Assembly: GCA_934167095.1 (NCBI GenBank)
Contig: CAKPKE010000009.1
Coordinates: 1 to 57,519, forward strand
DNA length: 57,519 nucleotides
Direction of reading: 5' to 3'
From: an uncultured Clostridia bacterium
GTDB taxonomy: Bacteria > Bacillota > Clostridia > TANB77 > CAG-508
A model generated the notes under the pieces. That model was not told the origin of the DNA, did no database searches, and saw nothing but the letters and a program-made list of their open reading frames with translations. The position numbers and the translations under genes were made by a program. Below are positions 34,798 to 44,052 of the stretch, piece by piece (positions within the stretch are counted from its first letter, which is position 1; each line of letters begins with the position of its first letter).

Positions 34798-36270
34798 TTA
34801 TTCCTCCTTATTAATATTTCCAAATATCATTCCTACATTTACTGTTGCATCTCCGGTAGGTTCTATTGCACCTCTTCCTGAATTTGCACATCCTGTAATA
34901 TTATCTCCTGCATCGTCTGATACTTGTATATTTTTTCCTTCTGATGTTAATTTACCACTATTTGTGCAATTTTGGATTGTTACATTTTTTGTAATGTTTG
35001 CTCCAATCGTTGCAATATTTATAGTTTGTTTTCCATTGTTTATAGCTGTAATATCTGCACTATTTGTGCAAGTATCAATTAAGCTCATATCATTATTTAT
35101 AGCACAAATTCCTGATATGTCAACATTTTTATTCTTAGCATTTTCCTTTTTGCTTGCTTTTGTTTCGTTTGTTGAATTTACCACTTTCCCATTATTGGTA
35201 CCGCAAAGACCTGCAATAATTTCGGTTCCTGTAATTTCTCCTGAATTTCTGCAATTTTCGATTGTTGCATTTGAATCTAGTAAAATACATATTCCTGCTA
35301 CGCAAGACCTCGTTTCTACTGTTTCATCACTTACAAAAACATTTACCACTTCGCCTTTATTTTGTGAAGCTATAACATTTCCTGAAGATGCTCCAGCAAC
35401 TCCGCTTGCTAAATATCCTTGAATTTTTGCAGAGTTTGTACAATTTGAAATTGTTCCTGCATTGTTGCAAACAATTCCAGATGTATAATTCAAAGACAAA
35501 TCTTCTTCCATTATTATTCCAAGATTTGAACAATTTGTAATATTTCCTTCATTAATATTACATATTCCAGCTTTTGATAAATTTGTAGTAATATTTACAA
35601 AGCTAGAAGAATCTAAAATGTCGCCAAGGTTTTGAGAAACTAAAGCTGAAACTTTAGAAGCATTTGCATCATCTGATACTTTTCCATTTATGGTTCCTTC
35701 AACTTTACAATTTTGAATTGTTCCATAATTGTTTGTGCAAAGAAGTGACATATTTAATTCATTACTTAAGTTTTCAGAAATTTCTATATTTCCAATTATT
35801 CTTAAATTCTTAATTATTCCATTATTATTTTCAAAGATTGCTGTATTTGCAGTTCTTAATTCCGCTTCTGCAGTTACTTTTAATCCCATTATCGTTTTAT
35901 TATTTCCATCAAAAATTCCACTGAATGTATTTTGATGACTTTCATCTTTTGCAAGACCTATTGGAGTAATTTCACTTTCAGCAAGATCAATATCATTCAT
36001 TAATTTAAAATATCTTTGAGTATAATTTTTACCATTATTTACTGATTTTGATATATTTGCTAGGTCTGTAGCGCTTTGTATTAAATAAGGAGATTCTTCA
36101 GTTCCCATACCACTGAAGAATTCGCTTTTTTCTCCTTGACTACTTACATTATTATTTTTTGATGCTTTAATTTTATTTATGACTAATATAGATGAGGCTA
36201 TAATAATAGAAATAACTAATATAAATACCAATATTTGAAGGACACTTACTGTTACCTTTTTAGTTTTCAT
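34798..36270 (-). CDS. Surface protein with GLUG-like repeats
   Basis: 490 aa. One N-terminal membrane helix (about 9-31) is followed by an extracellular region. GTEESPYLIQSATDLANIS is the usual opening of GLUG-type repeat proteins (surface adhesins or peptidases of gut bacteria). After it come many short beta-helix-like units of the form N-x-G-x-I-x-N-C-x-N-S-G (GIIKNLRIIGN, GTIQNCKVEG, GNITNCSNLG, GTISNCTNSA, ATIENCRNSGE, VTIQNCTNSG). Cysteine and Asn at regular spacing point to a parallel beta-helix. There is no LPXTG. Function is inferred as a membrane-anchored surface protein. Confidence 0.75.
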   Translation of the reverse strand: MKTKKVTVSVLQILVFILVISIIIASSILVINKIKASKNNNVSSQGEKSEFFSGMGTEESPYLIQSATDLANISKSVNNGKNYTQRYFKLMNDIDLAESEITPIGLAKDESHQNTFSGIFDGNNKTIMGLKVTAEAELRTANTAIFENNNGIIKNLRIIGNIEISENLSNELNMSLLCTNNYGTIQNCKVEGTINGKVSDDANASKVSALVSQNLGDILDSSSFVNITTNLSKAGICNINEGNITNCSNLGIIMEEDLSLNYTSGIVCNNAGTISNCTNSAKIQGYLASGVAGASSGNVIASQNKGEVVNVFVSDETVETRSCVAGICILLDSNATIENCRNSGEITGTEIIAGLCGTNNGKVVNSTNETKASKKENAKNKNVDISGICAINNDMSLIDTCTNSADITAINNGKQTINIATIGANITKNVTIQNCTNSGKLTSEGKNIQVSDDAGDNITGCANSGRGAIEPTGDATVNVGMIFGNINKEE

Positions 36271-36284
36271 ATTTTTTCCTTTCT

Positions 36285-36863
36285 TTATCTTGCTTTATAT
36301 ATTCTTTTATACATTTCATAATTGTTAATTATTTTTCTAACATACATATTAGTTTCTTTGTACGGAATTTTTTCTATGTTGCTTCCATCAGAATTTATTA
36401 TTCCTTCTTTAATCCACCTGTCAACATTGCCCATTCCTGCATTATATGCGGCTAGCGCTAAATGAATATTGTTATCATAATGTGCTAGCAAGTATGAATA
36501 ATATTCAGTTCCATACATTATGTTTTTTTCTGGGTTAAATAAATTAACTTCTTCTGATGTATCTTCATTTAATTTTTCTTGAAGCTCTTTTGCAGTAGAG
36601 TCCATTATTTGCATTAAGCCTTTTGCTCCACTTATTGATTGTGCATCACTTTTAAAGTTACTTTCCGCTTTTATAATTGAATATACAAGCATTGCATCTA
36701 AATTGTTTTGTCTTGAATATTTTTGTACATAATCTTCATATTTTTTAGGATATATTTTTCTTAGTATTATTCCATCTATGTCAAATACATTACAAAGAAT
36801 AGCACATAAGACTATTGCTATTAATACTACTGCCACAACTATAATTTTAAGTTTTTTTCTCAA
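36285..36863 (-). CDS. Lytic transglycosylase (SLT domain)
   Basis: 192 aa with an N-terminal membrane helix (about 6-27). The SLT core has the catalytic Glu in YSIIKAESNFKSDAQSISGAKGLMQIM, then MYGTEYYSYLLAHYDNNIHLALAAYNAGMGNVDRWI. It cleaves the MurNAc-GlcNAc bond of peptidoglycan with formation of 1,6-anhydro-MurNAc, acting outside the membrane to which it is tethered. It lies between polA and the repeat-rich surface protein with only 14 bp to the latter. Confidence 0.94.
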   Translation of the reverse strand: MRKKLKIIVVAVVLIAIVLCAILCNVFDIDGIILRKIYPKKYEDYVQKYSRQNNLDAMLVYSIIKAESNFKSDAQSISGAKGLMQIMDSTAKELQEKLNEDTSEEVNLFNPEKNIMYGTEYYSYLLAHYDNNIHLALAAYNAGMGNVDRWIKEGIINSDGSNIEKIPYKETNMYVRKIINNYEMYKRIYKAR

Positions 36864-36931
36864 AATTATCTCCCTTCTTTTGTATATAAGATTACACTAT
36901 ATTATTTACAAAAATTGTATAAATATAACAT

Positions 36932-39679
36932 TTATTTTAGTTCATACCAATTTTTGCCTTCTGAAATTTCTACTTCTAGTGGAACATCTAATTTCATTGC
37001 ATTTTCCATATTTCTTTTTAATATTTCTTTTGCAACTTCTTTATCTTCTTTACTTACTTCCAATAGAAGCTCATCGTGAATTTGCAATACTATTTTACCA
37101 TTAATTTTCTTTTCTTTCAATTCTTTATTTACATTTATCATTGCAATTTTCATGATATCTGCTGCAGTTCCCTGTATTGGTGTGTTCATTGCAACTCTAT
37201 CGCCAAATTTTCTTACCATATAATTGCTAGATTTTAGTTCTGGAATATATCTTTTTCTACCAAATAATGTTTCAACATAGCCTTTTTCTTTGGCTTCTTC
37301 TGTAATATTACTCATGAAATTTTTTATTCCACTATATTTTTCCAAATAATCATTTATATATTGTTTTGCTTGCTTATTTGACACTTTAATTTGATTTGCA
37401 AGTCCAAAATCACTTATTCCATAAACAATTCCAAAATTTACAGCTTTAGCAGAACTTCTTTGCTCTTTTGTAACTTCATCTAATGGAACATTAAATACTT
37501 TAGATGCGGCTTGTCTATGAATATCCTCTCCATGGTTAAATGCATATATCATATTTTCGTCTTTAGAAATATGTGCAAGAACTCTTAATTCTATTTGTGA
37601 GTAGTCAGCATCTATATAAACATTTCCTTCTTCTGGTAAGAACGCTTTTCTTATTTGTTTTCCTATTTCTTCTCTTGTTGGTATGTTTTGAAGATTTGGG
37701 TCTGTCGAGCTTATTCTTCCTGTTGCAGTTATTGTTTGATGAAACTTAGAATGTATTTTATGAGTGTTTTTATTTATATAAGGAATTAATCCCTCTATAT
37801 ATGTTGAATTTAGTTTTGCAATTTTTCTGTAACCTAATATTTTTTCTATTATTTCATGTTTATTTATTAATTTTTCTAAAACATCTACATCTGTTGAATA
37901 GCCTGTTTTAGTCTTTTTAGGTGCTGGAAGCCCTAATTTTTCAAATAATATTTTTCCTAACTGTTGATGTGAATTTATATTAAATTCTTCTCCTGCAAGA
38001 CTATAAATTTCATTTGTTAAAGTTTCAGCAGTCTTTTTTATTTCTTCTCCAAAATCTTTTAACTCATCTGCATTTACATGCATTCCATTGTATTGCATTT
38101 GAGCAAGTACCAAAACAAGTGGCATTTCAATGTTATTAAATAATGCAAGACTTCCTTCTTCATCTAATTTTTTTATAGTAATTTCTTGCAATTTTGATAT
38201 TGCATAACATGTGATACAATTTTTAATTTTTTCTTTCTTTTTTTCTTCATCATCAGATTTACTTTGCATGTCAAATAAATTTATTTGAGCAGTTTTTTCT
38301 TGATTATCTTCTTCTAAATAATCGTCTATATCTAATGATAAGTATTTTCTGCACATATCTTCTATTGTGTTTTTATCTGTTGGATTTAGGTTGTATCCTG
38401 CAATTTCAGCATCATATTTTAGGCCTGCATATTCTTTTCCAAGTTCTTTTAAAATTATATAATCTGATTTTACTTTGTAACCAATCTTTTTTATTTCTTC
38501 ATCTTCAAATAGATTTAATATTTTTTCATCTAAGTTTTGTGCTTTTTCAAAATAAAATACTTTATTTTCTTCTTTAATATAAATTGCAAGTGATTTTGCC
38601 TCTTCATCTACTATTTTAAATTTTTCTATTTTTTTTAGGTCAATTTTTTCTTTTTCTAAAAAGTATACTAACTCTTTTGAAGTTTTTATTGTTTCTACTA
38701 AGTCTTCTATTTTTTCATTATTATTTACTTCTTCTATTTTGAATAAGTCTTCTATTTGTGCCTTTTTTTCTTCTTGAGAGGCTACTTCATTTAGTGAAAA
38801 TCTATCGATAAATCTGTTAAATTGTAGTTCTTTAAACCTTGTTAAAACTTTTTCTTTATCCCATTCCTTAGTTTTTAAATCATCTACTTTTACATCTAAT
38901 TTTGCATCTAATAAAATTGTTCCTAATGTTTTTGATAAAGTTGCCATCTCTTTATTGTTTTCAATTTTTTCTTTTAATGCACCTTTTAGTCCAGACTCAT
39001 TTTTTTCTATTTTTTCATATAAATTTTCTATTGTTCCAAAGTCTTTTACTAGCTTTATTGCAGTTTTTTCACCAACTCCTGGCACTCCTGGAATATTATC
39101 TGAAGTATCTCCCATTAGGCCTTTTACTTCTATTAAAGCTTTAGGTTTTAGTCCATACTCTTCTTCGATTTTTTCTTCTGTATAGTCATCTACTTCTGTT
39201 TTTCCCATTTTAGTTCTTGGAATTCTTACAGTTATGTTATTACTTACAAGCTGAAATGTATCTCTATCTCCTGAAAGAATAGTTACTAAATGTCCTTCTT
39301 TTTCGGCTTCTTTCGACATTGTTCCAATAATATCGTCTGCTTCATAACCTTCTTTTTCAATTACAGTTATATTCATTTCTTTTAAAATTTCTTTTATTAT
39401 TGGCATTTGCTGAGCAAGTTCTTCAGGCATTCCATGTCTTGTGCCTTTGTAAGCTTCATACATTTTATGTCTATGTGTTGGAGCTTTTAAATCAAATGCT
39501 ACTGCTATATAATCAGGATTTAAATCTTCTAATTCTCTAAATAATATTGCTAAAAATCCATATAGTGCATTTGTATATGTTCCATCTGCACTCATCATTG
39601 TTTTTGCGTGCATAGTTCCATAAAAAGCTCTATTCATTATGCTATTTCCATCAACTATAAGTAATCTATTTGAACTCAT
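36932..39679 (-). CDS. polA: DNA polymerase I
   Basis: 915 aa. The 5' nuclease domain is at the N-terminus (LLIVDGNSIMNRAFYG, GYEADDIIGTMSKEAE, KGLMGDTSDNIPGVPGVGEKTA). The central 3'-5' exonuclease fold (about 310-490) lacks the acidic catalytic residues, as in many Bacillota. The polymerase has YIDADYSQIELRVLAHIS (motif A), the O-helix QRSSAKAVNFGIVYGIS and LQIHDELLLEV (motif C). It fills gaps and removes RNA primers during replication and repair. The loss of proofreading is seen directly as missing residues. Confidence 0.97.
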   Translation of the reverse strand: MSSNRLLIVDGNSIMNRAFYGTMHAKTMMSADGTYTNALYGFLAILFRELEDLNPDYIAVAFDLKAPTHRHKMYEAYKGTRHGMPEELAQQMPIIKEILKEMNITVIEKEGYEADDIIGTMSKEAEKEGHLVTILSGDRDTFQLVSNNITVRIPRTKMGKTEVDDYTEEKIEEEYGLKPKALIEVKGLMGDTSDNIPGVPGVGEKTAIKLVKDFGTIENLYEKIEKNESGLKGALKEKIENNKEMATLSKTLGTILLDAKLDVKVDDLKTKEWDKEKVLTRFKELQFNRFIDRFSLNEVASQEEKKAQIEDLFKIEEVNNNEKIEDLVETIKTSKELVYFLEKEKIDLKKIEKFKIVDEEAKSLAIYIKEENKVFYFEKAQNLDEKILNLFEDEEIKKIGYKVKSDYIILKELGKEYAGLKYDAEIAGYNLNPTDKNTIEDMCRKYLSLDIDDYLEEDNQEKTAQINLFDMQSKSDDEEKKKEKIKNCITCYAISKLQEITIKKLDEEGSLALFNNIEMPLVLVLAQMQYNGMHVNADELKDFGEEIKKTAETLTNEIYSLAGEEFNINSHQQLGKILFEKLGLPAPKKTKTGYSTDVDVLEKLINKHEIIEKILGYRKIAKLNSTYIEGLIPYINKNTHKIHSKFHQTITATGRISSTDPNLQNIPTREEIGKQIRKAFLPEEGNVYIDADYSQIELRVLAHISKDENMIYAFNHGEDIHRQAASKVFNVPLDEVTKEQRSSAKAVNFGIVYGISDFGLANQIKVSNKQAKQYINDYLEKYSGIKNFMSNITEEAKEKGYVETLFGRKRYIPELKSSNYMVRKFGDRVAMNTPIQGTAADIMKIAMINVNKELKEKKINGKIVLQIHDELLLEVSKEDKEVAKEILKRNMENAMKLDVPLEVEISEGKNWYELK

Positions 39680-39694
39680 TTGTTTTAATCTCCT

Positions 39695-40447
39695 TTATTT
39701 TATAATGTCTTTTATAATTTCTCCTGCAACCATAAGTCCTGCAACTGATGGCACAAATGATATACTTCCTGGAACTTGATTTCTTTGAGAGCATTTTCTT
39801 TTTGTTCCTGGAGGACATATACAATTTGTTTTACAGCTACAGCCAAGTGATTCATCTGGTTTAATTGGCTCTTCTTTAGAATATATAACTTTTAATTTTG
39901 GTATATTTCTTTTTCTTAATTCTTTTCGCATTACCTTTGCAAGTGGACATATACTTGTTTTATAAATATCTGTTATTTCAAATCTAGATGGATCTAATTT
40001 ATTTCCTGTTCCCATGGCTGAAATTATTGGTATTTCAAGGTCATTACATCTTGACACAAGTTCTATTTTTGCAGTTACTGTATCTATGCAGTCTGCTACA
40101 TAATCTAAGTCATTTGTCAAAATTTTTGTATCTGAACTTGGCATGAAAAATTCTTGATATGTTTCAACTGTTGCATTTGGATTTATTTCTAAAATTCTTT
40201 CTTTCATTACTTCAACTTTATACTTGCCAATCGTCTTTCTTGTTGCAATTATTTGTCTATTTAAATTTGTTAGACAAATTTTATCATCATCTATTAATAC
40301 AAAATGGCCTACACCAGCTCTTACTAGGCCCTCTACAACAAAAGAACCAACTCCGCCTATTCCAAACACAGCAACTTTTGCATTGTTCAATTTTTCTATT
40401 GATTCTTTTCCAATTAATAATTCTGTTCTTGAAAATTGATTTAACAT
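39695..40447 (-). CDS. tcdA: tRNA threonylcarbamoyladenosine dehydratase
   Basis: About 250 aa, ThiF/E1-like. It activates N6-threonylcarbamoyladenosine 37 of tRNA and cyclises it (ct6A). The N-terminal MLNQFSRTELLIGKESIEKL matches the TcdA/YrvM start, and the nucleotide loop is VFGIGGVGSFVVEGL with DDDKICLTNLNRQI. The start is set at 40445-40447 because GGAAG lies 8 nt upstream. The alternative ATG at 40462 overlaps that ribosome site. An insertion with five Cys (GCSCKTNCICPPGTKRKC) sits before the C-terminal PGSISFVPSVAGLM, perhaps a metal site. It is downstream of the DHHW/MBOAT operon. Confidence 0.9.
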   Translation of the reverse strand: MLNQFSRTELLIGKESIEKLNNAKVAVFGIGGVGSFVVEGLVRAGVGHFVLIDDDKICLTNLNRQIIATRKTIGKYKVEVMKERILEINPNATVETYQEFFMPSSDTKILTNDLDYVADCIDTVTAKIELVSRCNDLEIPIISAMGTGNKLDPSRFEITDIYKTSICPLAKVMRKELRKRNIPKLKVIYSKEEPIKPDESLGCSCKTNCICPPGTKRKCSQRNQVPGSISFVPSVAGLMVAGEIIKDIIK

Positions 40448-40513
40448 TTTTATTACTTCCATTCTTAAAATTTACTATATTAATATAGCACATTTTAAGC
40501 CTTTTTTCCACTA

Positions 40514-41632
40514 TTATTTTAATGAAGTACTATTATTTATTAGTATTGCACTATATGCAAATAAAATATCCTGATTATTAAATTCAATGTAGTTAGAAAG
40601 TAGCTTTGGCGAAATGTATCTTGTATCTATAACAGTAATTTTTTTATATTCTGATATTAAAAGTGGGGCTAAACTGCTTCCATAAGAATCTCTAAACATT
40701 ACTAGTTCTTTATCACTTTCTGCACTTTCATTTTCTATTGTAATTAATGCTTTAGCACCAGACAAATATACATCATATTTATCTAACGAATTAAGTTTTG
40801 ATAAGTCATAAACTGGTCCTTCTTTATTGTCATCTGCAAAAAATACTTTTGCATTTTTTATTTCTTCATTTGTAAGAATTGTGATTTTGTCATCATCTAC
40901 AGCAAGAGGAATTCTTCCTGAATATGTTCCTCTAAAGTTTGCAAGTGTCTCACTTGCATAGTTTTTAGTATTTATTGTTTGTAACATATAATCTTGTGTA
41001 TTGTCATTTTTTATATTTTCTGTTATTTTTTTAGCTATTTTTACTATATTTTCTTGTTTCCAATGAGAGTCTGTTTTATAGTAATCTTCTAACTTTAGCT
41101 CACTTTTTATATCTATATATGTTGCATTTTTTACTCCATTTTTCATTATATTTTCTAATTTAGTATAGTCTAATTTTAAATTACCATCATCTACAAAATA
41201 GTTTTTATCTGGAATAATTGTAAAATACACATTATTATTTGAAGTCAAATAATTATCCTTAATTTGATTTATTTTATTTACTACATTGCTTACTGATTTT
41301 TCATTTAGCGGATATAAGTTTTCTATTAAATAGCCATTATATTCATACAATTTGTTATAGTCATTTTTTCTAAAAACATTTAGTCCTGTTTCAACTTTTA
41401 ATTTTCTAAATTTTTCTCTTTCTACAAATTGATCTGTTACATAACTATCAAACTTGCTAAAAAAAGTTCCATTTAATAAATTTGACACTGAAAATTCTGG
41501 AAAACTTGTAAGTTTTCTTCTTTCTGCTACAGATATTTTTTCATCTTTTTTTATAATGTTACCAAGAAAAAATCCTATAATTATACTAAAAAACAAAATT
41601 GTTATTAAAATATTTTTTATTTTGTTAGTCAT
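40514..41632 (-). CDS. DHHW-family (AlgX/SGNH-like) protein
   Basis: 372 aa, N-terminal membrane helix (about 7-26) then an extracytoplasmic domain. NAERRKLTSFPEFS-type opening (here VAERRKLTSFPEFSVSNLLNG), the motif TDSHWKQENIVKIAKKI corresponding to DHHW and a late MFRDSYGSSLAPLL are typical of the DHHW/AlgX-like family that works with an MBOAT acyltransferase. Together they O-acetylate an exported polysaccharide or wall polymer. It is 9 bp downstream of the MBOAT gene. Confidence 0.85.
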   Translation of the reverse strand: MTNKIKNILITILFFSIIIGFFLGNIIKKDEKISVAERRKLTSFPEFSVSNLLNGTFFSKFDSYVTDQFVEREKFRKLKVETGLNVFRKNDYNKLYEYNGYLIENLYPLNEKSVSNVVNKINQIKDNYLTSNNNVYFTIIPDKNYFVDDGNLKLDYTKLENIMKNGVKNATYIDIKSELKLEDYYKTDSHWKQENIVKIAKKITENIKNDNTQDYMLQTINTKNYASETLANFRGTYSGRIPLAVDDDKITILTNEEIKNAKVFFADDNKEGPVYDLSKLNSLDKYDVYLSGAKALITIENESAESDKELVMFRDSYGSSLAPLLISEYKKITVIDTRYISPKLLSNYIEFNNQDILFAYSAILINNSTSLK

Positions 41633-41641
41633 AGTTTCTCC

Positions 41642-43033
41642 TTAAAATCTAAAATATAAAAATGGGTTATATGAGCTATCTACTAAATACGCTGTAACAA
41701 TTATCATAATAACTGCAACAAAAATTAGCTCTAAAACATTTATAATTTTATTCCAGCTCTTATTTTTACTAAGTTTTTCTAGTATGTTTTTTGCAAAAGG
41801 CGTAGCACCAATTATTGCAATTATAAATACTACTGCATAACTTTTTAAATAATATATTGCATAGCTATTTATGAAAGCTTCTCCATTTGCTCCAAACAAG
41901 CCAATAATGTTTGCACAAGCATCACTTATCGTTGGGCCATTGAAAATTACAAAGCTTATCATTACTATAAATAACACATATATTCTTTTTATGATATTAG
42001 GTAATTTTTCAATTATTTTTCCAAGCCACAACTTTTCAATTAGTAATAAAACTCCAAACATCAATCCCCACACAATAAAGTTCCAGCTTGCACCATGCCA
42101 AATTCCAGTAAGTAGCCACACAATTAAAATATTCCTAATTAATATTTTTGTACCTTTTCTATTTCCACCTAATGGAATATACACATAATCTCTAAACCAT
42201 GAGCTAAGCGAAATGTGCCATCTTCTCCAAAAGTCGGTTATGCTTTTTGCAATATATGGGTAGTTGAAGTTCTCCAAGAAATGAAATCCAAAAATTCTTC
42301 CAAGACCTATTGCCATGTCTGAATATGCCGAAAAATCAAAATATATTTGTAGCATATAACTTATTGCAAATGCCCAATATAAAATTACACTTTTTTCTGT
42401 TGCATTTGAAAAAGAATTGCAGAACTCTCCAAGCATATTAGCAATAAGCACTTTTTTTGCAAGTCCTATTACAAATCTTCTAATTCCATGGTCAACATTT
42501 TCAAAGCTATGAGTTCTGCTATCTAGTTCTTTTTCAATAGTTTCATATCTTACAATTGGTCCTGCTATCAGCTGTGGAAATAGCGACACATAAGTTGCAA
42601 GTTTTAAAAAACTTTTTTGTACTTTAACCGTTCCACGATACACATCTACTACATAACTGATAATTTGAAATGTATAAAATGATATTCCTATTGGAAGTGC
42701 TAATTTCAAAAGTGGAATTTGCACATTAAATATTGTATTTACATTTTCTATTGCAAAATCAGAATATTTAAATACTGCAAGCAGAGCTATTGGAATTGCT
42801 ACAAATACTACAAGCAGATTTTTCTTTTTGTATTTATCAATTAATATTGCTCCAATATATGCAATAAAAATCTCTGCAAGCATTAATAATATGTACTTTG
42901 GCTCACCATAAAAATAAAAAAGCATGGATGCTAGAAAAAGCACTAAATTTTTTGCTTTTTTTGGTACTATAAAATATAAAATTAACACTACTGGCAAAAA
43001 GTAGTATAAAAAACTTATGCTAGTAAATAACAT
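41642..43033 (-). CDS. MBOAT acyltransferase (AlgI/DltB-like)
   Basis: 463 aa with about eleven hydrophobic segments. The MBOAT core has FPQLIAGPIVRYETIEKELDSR, YFDFSAYSDMAIGLGRIFGF, FWRRWHISLSSWFRDYVYIPLGG and the active-site His in WLLTGIWHGASWNFIVWG. It moves an acyl group (usually acetyl) across the membrane for modification of a surface polymer. The partner DHHW protein follows after 9 bp. The structured repeat copy B lies directly upstream (43086-43256), ~50 bp before the ATG. Confidence 0.94.
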   Translation of the reverse strand: MLFTSISFLYYFLPVVLILYFIVPKKAKNLVLFLASMLFYFYGEPKYILLMLAEIFIAYIGAILIDKYKKKNLLVVFVAIPIALLAVFKYSDFAIENVNTIFNVQIPLLKLALPIGISFYTFQIISYVVDVYRGTVKVQKSFLKLATYVSLFPQLIAGPIVRYETIEKELDSRTHSFENVDHGIRRFVIGLAKKVLIANMLGEFCNSFSNATEKSVILYWAFAISYMLQIYFDFSAYSDMAIGLGRIFGFHFLENFNYPYIAKSITDFWRRWHISLSSWFRDYVYIPLGGNRKGTKILIRNILIVWLLTGIWHGASWNFIVWGLMFGVLLLIEKLWLGKIIEKLPNIIKRIYVLFIVMISFVIFNGPTISDACANIIGLFGANGEAFINSYAIYYLKSYAVVFIIAIIGATPFAKNILEKLSKNKSWNKIINVLELIFVAVIMIIVTAYLVDSSYNPFLYFRF

Positions 43034-43085
43034 TTTTCTCTTGTACGATATATTTAATTATTTAAATATACCATAGTCTCCTTTC

Positions 43086-43256
43086 CATAGAACAAATCTG
43101 AAAATTTTCAATTTTCAGTCTTTGCTACACTATCAGTCTTTTTTATAAAATTGAAAATTCGAAGTAAATTCGTTCGCGCGCAAAAATTTATATAATAAAT
43201 TTTCTGTGCAACATTTTATATAATAGAAAAGTCCGTATAACTTTCCTTCTATATAA
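43086..43256 (-). repeat. Structured dispersed repeat, copy B (MBOAT leader)
   Basis: Opposite-strand relative of 13306-13474. Identical blocks include TTGCACAGAAAATTTAT, GAATTTTCAATTTTATA-like sequence and GCAAAGACTGAAAATTGAAA, with substitutions and small indels elsewhere. The first hairpin is weaker here (several mismatches in the TTATATAGAAGGAAAG arm). As with copy A it is downstream of a terminator and upstream of an operon's first gene, in the same sense as that gene. Confidence 0.75.
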
Positions 43257-43258
43257 AT

Positions 43259-43287
43259 AAAGGCTCCAATCTATTTGAAGCCTTTAA
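43259..43287 (-). terminator. Terminator after DUF4358-like gene
   Basis: AAAGGCTTCAAAT pairs with ATTGGAGCCTTT on the minus strand, 4 bp after the stop. Confidence 0.8.
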
Positions 43288-43290
43288 ATT

Positions 43291-43878
43291 TTACTCTACT
43301 ACATACATTTCATCTGGAAGTTGTATATCTTCTTCTGATATTTTTTCTAATTCTTTTCCAATATCATTTCCTACATATTTTTTAAATTCATTATATACTG
43401 GTTTTGCCCAATCTTCATCAGACATTACTAAGAAGATTGTATTTTCACAGTTTGTAATATATACAGCTCCAGCTGACACACAAATCCATTTATTTGTATC
43501 AATGTTATTTAGCATTTCCTGTTTCATGCTTTCTATGTCTGCTCCAGCCTTTACCTTTACAGCTACTGCAGAATATGCTTGCGAACTCATTACTGGTTCT
43601 GAAACAACTATTTTTTCAATATTTTCATTTGATTTTAGTCCAATATAACTTTCCACTGCCATTGCGTCTGAAGCATCAATTTCTTCTGTTTCAAGTTCTG
43701 GTAATTCATTTTTTAAATTTCCATTAATTGTGTTAAACATTTTTTTCATATCGCTAACACTTGATAATTTTGAACTACTTACTGTATTGTCTTTTCCTTT
43801 TAAGTATGTTCCTACTCCAAGTAGAACTAAAGCAATAAGAATTAGTACTACAATTAAAATTATTGTTTGTTTTTTCAT
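43291..43878 (-). CDS. DUF4358-like membrane-anchored protein
   Basis: 195 aa. An N-terminal membrane helix (about 5-24, no lipobox Cys) is followed by an extracytoplasmic domain with EIDASDAMAVESYIGLKSNENIEKIVVSEPVMSSQAYSAVAVKVKAGADIESMKQEML and VSAGAVYITNCENTIFLVMSD. The pattern of a ~130-residue domain scoring its own sequestered "YSAVAVKV...VYITN" core resembles DUF4358, common as lipoproteins in Clostridia and of unknown function. It is monocistronic. The family call is tentative. Confidence 0.55.
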   Translation of the reverse strand: MKKQTIILIVVLILIALVLLGVGTYLKGKDNTVSSSKLSSVSDMKKMFNTINGNLKNELPELETEEIDASDAMAVESYIGLKSNENIEKIVVSEPVMSSQAYSAVAVKVKAGADIESMKQEMLNNIDTNKWICVSAGAVYITNCENTIFLVMSDEDWAKPVYNEFKKYVGNDIGKELEKISEEDIQLPDEMYVVE

Positions 43879-43992
43879 TTTTTAAAATCTCCTTTTGTTT
43901 TATTTTCTTCATCATATCATAAGTGCTTAAACTTTAGCAATAGATTTTGCAAAAATATTAGTGGTAGTTTTTGGCTAAAAAATAGGAATACA

Positions 43993-44037
43993 AAAATAAG
44001 ACATTTTTCCACATTTTAGTGAGTTATGTCTTATTTT
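43993..44037 (-). terminator. Surface protein 2 terminator
   Basis: AAAATAAGACATAACTCACT folds back on ATGTCTTATTTT (minus strand), followed by TTG and A. It resembles the terminator of surface protein 1 (21727-21774), so the 3' end of the module is shared. Confidence 0.75.
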
Positions 44038-44052
44038 AAAGTTTTAGTTTTT

